Shown here one piece after another: positions 1 to 5,204 of a stretch of 7,094 bases of DNA. The notes below the pieces were generated by a model. It saw only the letters and a program-made list of their open reading frames with translations. It made no database searches and had not been told where the DNA came from. The position numbers were made by a program, and so were the translations under genes. Origin of the DNA: Firmicutes bacterium CAG:170 (lineage in GTDB: Bacteria > Bacillota > Clostridia > Oscillospirales > Oscillospiraceae); the NCBI GenBank assembly GCA_000436735.1, contig FR887244.1, positions 3,931-11,024 of the forward strand. Reading direction: 5' to 3'. Positions within the stretch are counted from its first letter, which is position 1, and each line of letters starts with the position of its first letter.

Positions 1-445
1 CGGCTGCGGAAATGACCCTTTCCGAAACGAGCGGCCTTGCGCCGTCCTGTACGGCGACAAGCTGCGTCTGCTCCGAGACGGCGCGCAGTCCCGCCAGCAC
101 CGATCCCAGCCGCGTTTCGCCGCCCGGCACGACCATCCGCACCTTCGGATACGCGGGACACAGGCGGCTGAGCCGTTCGAGCTTCTCCGGCCGCGTCACC
201 AGCACGATCTCATCGATCAGGCTGCACTTCTGGAACGCCTCGACCGTCCGGCAAATGACCGGGAGCCGGTCGAGCAGCGTGAAAATTTTATCGGTTCCCT
301 CCATGCGCGAGGCGCTGCCTGCTGCAACGATCACCGCCGCGCAGTAGGGATGGCTGAGGCTGCGCTTGAGGCTTACCGCCTTCTCGCAGACGCTTCGTAC
401 CTTTTTCAGTGCCAATTGTCCACCTGCTTTCCGTCCGGCGCTCAT
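1..445 (-). CDS. ispD: 2-C-methyl-D-erythritol 4-phosphate cytidylyltransferase, 3'-truncated by window edge
   Basis: IspD transfers CMP from CTP to methylerythritol phosphate in the non-mevalonate isoprenoid pathway, in the cytosol. The 148 codons visible carry the family's landmarks. These are the nucleotide-binding loop VIVAAGSASRM (residues 38-48, with the conserved Arg), DKIF with the conserved Lys at 53, VPGGETRLGSV at about 106-116, and VQDGARPLV at 132-140. The C-terminal third lies outside the window. The chosen ATG (445-443) overlaps the murD stop as ATGA, which suggests translational coupling. A TTG at 415-413 in the same frame has a better-placed AGGTGG upstream and is a real alternative. 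Either start leaves a basic N-terminal extension of roughly 24-34 residues before the catalytic core, longer than in E. coli IspD. The family call is firm; the exact start is not. Confidence 0.9.
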   Translation of the reverse strand, partial: MSAGRKAGGQLALKKVRSVCEKAVSLKRSLSHPYCAAVIVAAGSASRMEGTDKIFTLLDRLPVICRTVEAFQKCSLIDEIVLVTRPEKLERLSRLCPAYPKVRMVVPGGETRLGSVLAGLRAVSEQTQLVAVQDGARPLVSERVISAA

Positions 446-1818
446 TTCAGCGCCGCGACCATCCTCTTGTAGCTTTCTCCGCGCACCATAAAATTTTTGA
501 ACTGATCGAACGCCGCGCATGCAGGACTCAGCGTTACAATGTCCCCCCGTTGTGCGCGCGTATGTGCCAGCTCCACGGCGTCGCTCAGCGACTGCACCGT
601 CACGATCTCCGGCTGCCCCTTTGCGTATTTCGGCGCACCCTCGACCGCCGCGCGGATCTTATCCGCCGTCGCGCCGCAGAGGATCAGCAGCTTGACATGC
701 GCGCAGACCTCCGGCCCGAGCGCATCGAACGGAATATGCTTGTCATAGCCGCCGGCAATCAGAATGACCCTGCGGTCAAAGCTGTGCAGCCCCGCGATGG
801 TGCGCGTGGGGCTGCTGGCGATGGAGTCGTTGTAATAGCGCACACCGTCCAGCTCACGCACCAGCTCGATGCGGTGTTCCACACCGCCGAAGCTGCGCGC
901 CACAGCGTCGATGTCCGCGTCCGACGCGAAGCCCTCGACCGCGCAGGCCGCCGCCATGTAATTTTCAATATTGTGTACGCCCGGAATGCGGATATCCGCC
1001 GCGTCCATGATCTTTTTCCCGTTGCGGTAGATCGTCCCGTCCTGAAGATGAACGCCGTTTTCCGGTATGCCGAAACGCGAGAATTCCTCTACCCTTCCCT
1101 TTGCCTTTCCGACAAACGAATGCGTGATGGCGTTATCCATATTCACCACGAGCTTGCCGGACGGCGACTGATGGAGATAGACGTTCTCCTTGGCGGCGAT
1201 GTATTCCTCCATGCTCTTATGGACATCCAGATGGTTCGGCGCGAGATTCGTCACAACGGCGACCTCCGCCGAGCTTGTCATCGTCATCAGCTGGAATGAG
1301 CTTAGCTCCACGACCGCAAAGTCCTCCGGAGACATCTCCTTCGCCAGCGGCAGCAGCGGCTGACCGATGTTCCCGCCGATCCAGACCTTTTTCCCGGCGT
1401 GCTCAAGAATTTTTGCGATCAGCGTCGTGGTGGTCGTCTTGCCGTCGGAGCCGGTCACGGCGATGCGCGTACACGGGCAGACCTCAAAAAATGCTTCCAT
1501 CTCCGAGGTCAGCTGCGCGCCGCCCTCCGTCAGCCGCCGGATCTGCGGCAGATCCGGACGCATTCCCGGCGTGCGGAACACAACGTCCGCCTCCAGCCCC
1601 TCCAGATAGTCCTCGCCCACATGCAGCCGCGCGCCCAGACGCTCCAATGCAAGCACTTCCTCGTCCAGCTTTTCACGCGGCGTCTTGTCGCAGGCCGTCA
1701 CCTCCGCGCCGTATTCCAGCAGCATCCGGATCAGCGGGCGGTTGCTCACGCCGATGCCGAGCACGACGGCGCGTTTTCCTCTCAGTCGTTCAAAATAAGC
1801 GTCCACACGGTCGTTCAT
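442..1818 (-). CDS. murD: UDP-N-acetylmuramoyl-L-alanine--D-glutamate ligase
   Basis: MurD adds D-glutamate to UDP-MurNAc-L-Ala using ATP, a cytosolic step in peptidoglycan precursor synthesis. The product is 458 aa, normal for the family (about 450). The N-terminal Rossmann-like UDP-binding domain has VVLGIGVSNRPL near residues 18-29. The ATP-binding P-loop is GSDGKTTT (123-130), with Asp where many MurD proteins have Asn. Further Mur ligase motifs are ELSSFQL (171-177), NLAPNHLDVH (191-200), GGVEHRIE (311-318), YYNDSIASSPTRT (328-340) and the C-terminal SPACAAFDQFKNF (431-443). The start was set at the ATG at 1818 because GAAGGA lies just upstream and the protein aligns from there. The open frame continues upstream only as antisense to rnpB. 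It is first in a murD-ispD unit, lies apart from a classical mur cluster, and has its own promoter 25 nt upstream. Confidence 0.97.
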   Translation of the reverse strand: MNDRVDAYFERLRGKRAVVLGIGVSNRPLIRMLLEYGAEVTACDKTPREKLDEEVLALERLGARLHVGEDYLEGLEADVVFRTPGMRPDLPQIRRLTEGGAQLTSEMEAFFEVCPCTRIAVTGSDGKTTTTTLIAKILEHAGKKVWIGGNIGQPLLPLAKEMSPEDFAVVELSSFQLMTMTSSAEVAVVTNLAPNHLDVHKSMEEYIAAKENVYLHQSPSGKLVVNMDNAITHSFVGKAKGRVEEFSRFGIPENGVHLQDGTIYRNGKKIMDAADIRIPGVHNIENYMAAACAVEGFASDADIDAVARSFGGVEHRIELVRELDGVRYYNDSIASSPTRTIAGLHSFDRRVILIAGGYDKHIPFDALGPEVCAHVKLLILCGATADKIRAAVEGAPKYAKGQPEIVTVQSLSDAVELAHTRAQRGDIVTLSPACAAFDQFKNFMVRGESYKRMVAALK

Positions 1819-1849
1819 AGCAGATCCTTCTTTTCCATGTTGTTGTTCT

Positions 1850-1878
1850 ATTATATATGCTTCGGAAAATAAATTCAA
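1850..1878 (-). promoter_or_regulatory. Sigma-A-type promoter of murD-ispD
   Basis: Read on the minus strand, a -35 box TTGAAT (1878-1873) and a perfect -10 box TATAAT (1855-1850) are separated by exactly 17 bp. The predicted start of transcription is near 1843, giving a leader of about 25 nt that contains the murD ribosome binding site. The -35 box lies back to back with that of rnpB. Confidence 0.8.
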
Positions 1879-1883
1879 TCTGT

Positions 1884-1912
1884 TTGACAATTGCAGCGTA
1901 ATAAAGTAAAAT
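1884..1912 (+). promoter_or_regulatory. Sigma-A-type promoter of rnpB
   Basis: A perfect -35 TTGACA (1884-1889) and a -10 TAAAAT (1907-1912) are separated by 17 bp. The expected start, about 7 nt downstream (1919-1920), coincides with the 5' strand of RNase P helix P1. Such a near-consensus promoter fits a stable RNA made at high level. Confidence 0.88.
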
Positions 1913-1918
1913 AATCCT

Positions 1919-2273
1919 GCGACCGGGACGGACAGTCGCGGGCACAGCGCCGAAAGGCCGTGCATGAGGAAAGTCCGGGCTCCACAGGGCAAGGATAACG
2001 GGTAACGCCCGCCCAGAGCGATCTGAGGAAAAGTGCAACAGAGAAATACCGCTGTGAGCGGTCCGCCGCTTGCAGTAAGGATGGAAAGGCGAGGTAAGAG
2101 CTCACCCAATGGCGCGTAAAAGTGCCCATTGCTGTAAACTCTATCCGGAGCAACACCGCAGAGGAAGCAAGGCTTGCCCGGCTGCTTCCGAGAAGGTGGC
2201 TGGAGCATACCGGCAACGGTATGCCTAGATAGATGACTGTCGATCACAGAACCCGGCTTATAGTCCCGATCGT
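1919..2273 (+). ncRNA. rnpB: RNase P RNA (A-type)
   Basis: This is the catalytic RNA of RNase P, which removes 5' leaders from pre-tRNAs. Universally conserved segments are present in order: GAGGAAAGTCCGGGCTCC at about 1967 (P4 5' strand region), the GGTAACGCC block near 2000, ACAGAGAAATACCGC near 2039, GGTAAGAGCTCACC near 2093, GTAAACTCTATCCGGAGCAA near 2134, and ACAGAACCCGGCTTAT near 2247 (P4 3' strand). The ends pair as P1 (1920-1929 with 2263-2272, one mismatch), and GGACAGTC near 1930 can pair with GACTGTC near 2235 as P2. P3 is short, closed by a GAAA loop. A P15-P17 module of A-type is visible: CACC 2154-2157 with GGTG 2195-2198, and a GGAAGCA/TGCTTCC stem. The GGU expected in L15 is not obvious. 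Length is about 355 nt; the exact 3' end is inferred from P1. Confidence 0.96.
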
Positions 2274-2275
2274 GT

Positions 2276-2305
2276 AAAAATGCCGCCCAGATGGGCGGCA
2301 TTTTT
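2276..2305. terminator. Bidirectional intrinsic terminator between rnpB and the lipase gene
   Basis: A perfect 13-bp inverted repeat (2276-2288 and 2293-2305) encloses a 4-nt loop. Its GC core GCCGCCC/GGGCGGC is flanked by five A on the left and five T on the right. It therefore reads as stem plus U-tract on both strands. It sits directly after rnpB P1 and 29 bp beyond the stop of the convergent lipase-like gene, so it can end both transcripts. Confidence 0.93.
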
Positions 2306-2334
2306 GCGCATTATGAAGTGCTTGACGCACCGTT

Positions 2335-3516
2335 TCAGCAGCCGGCGTTTTTCAGCTCGGCTACCAGCTGCACATAAAACTCCCTGACGTCGAAGCCCTT
2401 TATATTCTCCCGGTTCAGATCGACCATGTCCCCGTGCGAGATCCCGCGGCGGCCCTGCGGCATGAGCAGCTGATACCGGCTTCCCCACTCAAAGGAATCC
2501 ACGCCGACCAGCCCGTCGTTTTCTCCGTCGAAGTACTTCACGAACCGGTGCGTCAGATTCAGCGGGAAGCGTCCGTAGGACGGCTTTTTCTGCACGGAGC
2601 CGACTGACTGACAAAGCACATTCTCCGGATCGGTCAGCAGCGCATTTCTTTCCACGCATTTTTCATGCGTCAGATCCGAAACCGCCTCAAGGAAGTCCGG
2701 GTCGGTATCGCCGAGCTTCGCAGCGGCGGCATTATATGCCTTCGCAAGCATATTCTTGAATTTATCCGAGGTTTTCTCAAACAGATAATCGGCAAATTTG
2801 CACCCTCTGTGCGGCGTGTTGATCGTCGTGACCGATGCGACCAGTCTCGCTTCCGCCGGGTCTGAAAGCAAATACCGCACGTCCAGGCCGCCCTTCGAAT
2901 GCGCAATGATATTCACCCTTTCGCAGCCGGTCTCCTCGATGATCTTGTGGATGCGCACCCTCAGCTCCTCCGCGCTTTTCGCAACGGACGACGCGCTGTT
3001 GTGATCTCCGTAATAAATGACCGCTCCGTTTTCCGTAAGCTCCTTCGGAATTCTTCCCCAGTAGTTTATCAGCTTGAAGTCGCGGAAGAACACACCGTGT
3101 ACCAGCAAAAGCGGATACTTGGTCGCGCAGAGCTTTTCGTTCTTCCGTGATGCATTAAGCGCATACTTCGCTTTTTCAAAGCGGTATTCTTCGTCGGCGG
3201 TACGAATGATATCCAGAAGCATGACGATATTTGCGATTGGAACCCACGCAAGCACGATGCCCAGCACGCGCTTTTTCAGCCGCAACTGGTTGCAGCAGAT
3301 GTAGGCGAGCAGGATCCCGGCCCAGAAGACCCACGAGCAAAGCAGGATCACCGCCACCGCACCGATAATAAAAAGCGTTCGATTTGTGTGCCACTGCGAA
3401 AAGCCCAGCGGCGGCTTCAGGAAATCGTACAAATAGAGCGCGCCGAAAACGCATACCAGCACAAGGAATATTTTCAGCAGGATGCTTCCCGCTTTGCAGC
3501 ATTTCAGTCTTTTCAC
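2335..3516 (-). CDS. Membrane-anchored alpha/beta hydrolase, lipase-like
   Basis: The product is 393 aa. The N-terminus has three hydrophobic segments (about residues 11-32, 47-75 and 84-103). The only strongly basic loop, RLKKR, lies between the second and third, so the positive-inside rule places the catalytic domain outside the cell. That domain resembles triacylglycerol lipases. It has the oxyanion-region HG at 140-141 (LLLVHGVFF), a nucleophile elbow AHSKGG with Ser207, where Ala replaces the first Gly as in Bacillus lipases, and TINTPHRG at 231-238. Asp334 in ENDGLV is the likely catalytic acid, and His361 in GISHGDM is the likely catalytic base. The start is a GTG at 3516-3514, supported by AGGAG 8 nt upstream. 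It is a monocistronic gene with its own promoter and a shared downstream terminator. Substrate is unknown; esterase or phospholipase activity is equally possible. I see no lipobox or cleavable signal peptide. Confidence 0.85.
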   Translation of the reverse strand: MKRLKCCKAGSILLKIFLVLVCVFGALYLYDFLKPPLGFSQWHTNRTLFIIGAVAVILLCSWVFWAGILLAYICCNQLRLKKRVLGIVLAWVPIANIVMLLDIIRTADEEYRFEKAKYALNASRKNEKLCATKYPLLLVHGVFFRDFKLINYWGRIPKELTENGAVIYYGDHNSASSVAKSAEELRVRIHKIIEETGCERVNIIAHSKGGLDVRYLLSDPAEARLVASVTTINTPHRGCKFADYLFEKTSDKFKNMLAKAYNAAAAKLGDTDPDFLEAVSDLTHEKCVERNALLTDPENVLCQSVGSVQKKPSYGRFPLNLTHRFVKYFDGENDGLVGVDSFEWGSRYQLLMPQGRRGISHGDMVDLNRENIKGFDVREFYVQLVAELKNAGC

Positions 3517-3571
3517 TCCGCTTTCTCCTTTTCCTGCATCAACGGTACGGACATTGCGTGTTTACAAACAT

Positions 3572-3600
3572 ATCATACCATTCCTGCAAGGAAACAGCAA
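3572..3600 (-). promoter_or_regulatory. Probable sigma-A promoter of the lipase-like gene
   Basis: On the minus strand TTGCTG (3600-3595) and TATGAT (3577-3572) are 17 bp apart, and a TG one base before the -10 box makes it an extended -10. The predicted start near 3565 gives a leader of about 49 nt before the GTG start. The site lies after the tRNA terminator, so this gene is transcribed separately. Confidence 0.65.
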
Positions 3601-3660
3601 GCGCTGCGGATGCGATTCTGTATTTTCCGCATGGCAATTTGTGTCTCGTCTAAAGAACGT

Positions 3661-3694
3661 AAAAAGCTGCAAGCCCGTTTCAGGCTTGCAGCTT
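3661..3694 (-). terminator. Intrinsic terminator downstream of tRNA-Arg
   Basis: A perfect 12-bp inverted repeat (3664-3675 with 3683-3694, 7-nt loop) is followed on the minus strand by a run of T (3665-3661). It begins 6 bp after the tRNA CCA end. It probably also ends read-through from the upstream mltG-U32 unit, where no terminator is visible. Confidence 0.9.
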
Positions 3695-3700
3695 GCCATC

Positions 3701-3776
3701 TGGCACCCCAGAGACGATTCGAACGTCCGACCCTTCGCTTAGGAGGCGAATGCTCTATCCCCTGAGCTACTGGGGC
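3701..3776 (-). tRNA. tRNA-Arg (anticodon CCU)
   Basis: A 76-nt cloverleaf includes the encoded CCA (3703-3701). The acceptor stem pairs GCCCCAG with CTGGGGT, which leaves a G1-U72 wobble at the tip; the discriminator is G73. The D arm is GCTC/GAGC. The anticodon stem TTCGC/GCGAA closes the loop CTCCTAA, so the anticodon is CCU and reads the arginine codon AGG. The T arm has the standard TTCGAAT loop on a GGACG/CGTCT stem. It is a single tRNA gene with its own strong promoter and a terminator right behind it. Confidence 0.97.
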
Positions 3777-3782
3777 GTATGC

Positions 3783-3798
3783 GGGAGCGGACGCTCCC
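3783..3798 (-). other. Leader hairpin just upstream of tRNA-Arg
   Basis: A 6-bp inverted repeat GGGAGC/GCTCCC with a 4-nt loop lies 6 nt before the mature tRNA 5' end, inside the predicted 28-nt leader. It has no T-run after it on the minus strand, so it is not a terminator. It would fold in the precursor next to the RNase P cleavage site; a functional role is not shown. Confidence 0.5.
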
Positions 3799-3810
3799 AA
3801 AAACATGGAC

Positions 3811-3839
3811 ATTTTACAATGAAATGGCGCTTCTGTCAA
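3811..3839 (-). promoter_or_regulatory. Sigma-A promoter of tRNA-Arg
   Basis: On the minus strand a perfect -35 TTGACA (3839-3834) and a -10 TAAAAT (3816-3811) are 17 bp apart, with the same two boxes as the rnpB promoter. The start is predicted near 3804, about 28 nt before the mature tRNA. The about 110 bp between this promoter and the U32 stop contain no gene or terminator that I can see. Confidence 0.87.
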
Positions 3840-3951
3840 GGCGCACAGTCATGAAAGAGGCAACGCCGTCCCAATGCGGGGCAATGCTTTGCAGGCAGCG
3901 CAGGGCTGACACTGCTTCCCCACGCTTCCCCGCACTGTACCGTGCCTCGCG

Positions 3952-5203
3952 TCAGGTCGCCGAAAGCTCGACGGCGTGGCGCACGAAGGAATATGCGGGC
4001 ACACGGCACGGGAGCTTCGCGCGGAAGCGCATCTGCGGCGTGCGCGGCTCCAGCAGCGGAACGCCGTCCAGATCCTCCATTGCGCCGACTGTCCAAGGCA
4101 TCGGCCGGAAATCCGGGCCGACCAGCTCGGTCACATCGCCCGTGCGGAACTTGTTGCGCAGGCTGAGGATCGCGTTTCCCGCTTCGTCGCAGCTCTCAAC
4201 GACGGCGCAGATCTGCCACTCGCGCAGATAGCGCGAGCTTTCCGTATACTGTCCGGGCTGGCCATAGTAAAAGCCGGTCGAATAATGCCGGTGGGAGACA
4301 TGCTCCACCTCGTCGCGCCAGACGGGATCCGGTGTCCGTCCGGAGGCCACATCATCGAGCACATGCCGGTACGCGCCGGTCACGATTGCGGCGTAATAGG
4401 CCGATTTGGCGCGGCCCTCGATCTTCAGGCAGTCGATTCCCGCGTCAAGGATGTCGTCCAGATGGTCGATCATACACATATCGCGGGAATTCATGATGTA
4501 TGTACCCTTTTCGTCCTCAAAAACCGGGAAATACTCGCCCGGACGCTTTTCCTCCATCAGCGCATACTGATACCGGCACGGCTGCGCGCACGCGCCGCGG
4601 TTGGAGTCGCGCCCGGTCATGTAGTTGCTGAGCAGGCAGCGCCCGGAATAGGACACACACATGGCGCCGTGGCAGAAGGTCTCGATCTCAAGCTGCGGCG
4701 GCGTTTTTTCACGGATCTCACGGATCTCCGCAAGGGAAAGCTCCCGCGCGAGGACGACGCGCTGCGCACCGAGGTCATACCACGCCTGCGCGCAGGCGTA
4801 GTTGCCGATGGACTGCTGCGTTGAAACATGGCGCTCACAGTTCGGCGCGAACTTTCCGGCCATGGTGAACACGCCAAGATCCGCGAGGATCAGCGCATCC
4901 ACGCCCGCCGCATCCAGCGAACGCAGATACTCCGGCAGCTGCGCAGCCTCGTTGTTGCGCGGCATCGTATTGACCGCCGCGTGGACGCGGACGCCGTGGC
5001 TGTGCGCAAGCGTGGACGCGGACGCGGTGGCTGTGCGCAAAGCGCACAGCCTCCGGCAGCTCCTCCGCAGTAAAATTCCCCGTAAAGGAACGCATACCAA
5101 AGCTCGTTCCCGCCAGATAGACGGCGTCCGCACCGTACAGCACGGCCATTTTCAGCTTTTCCATATCGCCGGCCGGACAAAGCAGCTCCGGTTTCTTCTT
5201 CAT
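3952..5203 (-). pseudogene. Peptidase U32 family protein (TrhP/YrrO-like), frameshifted by a 31-bp tandem duplication
   Basis: The gene starts at ATG 5203 (TGGAG 7 nt upstream) with MKKKPELLCPAGDMEKLKMA, the classic U32 N-terminus. It stays in frame to about residue 65 and is then thrown out of frame by the duplication at 4979-5040. As written it would give 122 residues, the last 56 or so aberrant, stopping at 4835. The remaining coding sequence continues intact in another frame to the TGA at 3952. Deleting one repeat copy gives a 406-aa protein reading AHSHGVRVHAAVNTM across the joint. The full U32 signature lies at 164-182 (ETFCHGAMCVSYSGRCLLS). Cys172, Cys179, Cys195/199 and Cys233 are candidate iron-sulfur ligands. 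Relatives such as TrhP, RlhA and UbiU are hydroxylation proteins rather than proven proteases. The position after mltG favours TrhP2/YrrO, for 5-hydroxyuridine at tRNA wobble U34 (inference). It could be a pseudogene, a reversible switch or an assembly error. Confidence 0.88.
4979..5040. repeat. 31-bp tandem direct duplication inside the U32 gene
   Basis: Copies 4979-5009 and 5010-5040 abut exactly and match at 30 of 31 positions; the difference is c at 4995 against g at 5026. Each copy encodes an AHSH-(G/R)-VRVHA segment. Because 31 is one more than a multiple of three, the extra copy shifts the reading frame. Inside each unit there is also a short ggacgc repeat. Confidence 0.97.
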
Positions 5204-5204
5204 G

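Noticed and set aside
409..1299. Plus-strand open frame across murD (296 codons)
   Set aside because: It is antisense to murD, with no domain-like sequence and no promoter or ribosome binding site; it reflects codon bias of murD.
1819..2301. N-terminal extension of the murD reading frame by about 160 codons
   Set aside because: This stretch is antisense to rnpB and lies upstream of the murD promoter, ribosome binding site and conserved MurD N-terminus, so the start at 1818 is used.
3661..3776. tRNA-Arg 3' end as an attachment site for an integrated element
   Set aside because: No integrase gene, no second copy of the tRNA 3' end in the window, and the flanking DNA looks like ordinary chromosome.
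3783..3798. Hairpin upstream of tRNA-Arg considered as a terminator of the U32 operon
   Set aside because: No T-tract follows it on the minus strand and it lies downstream of the tRNA promoter, so it is listed only as a leader hairpin.
3914..3931. Short repeat gcttcccc twice, 10 bp apart, after the U32 stop
   Set aside because: Only 8 bp, imperfect beyond that, no palindrome and no T-run; nothing shows it to be a terminator or binding site.
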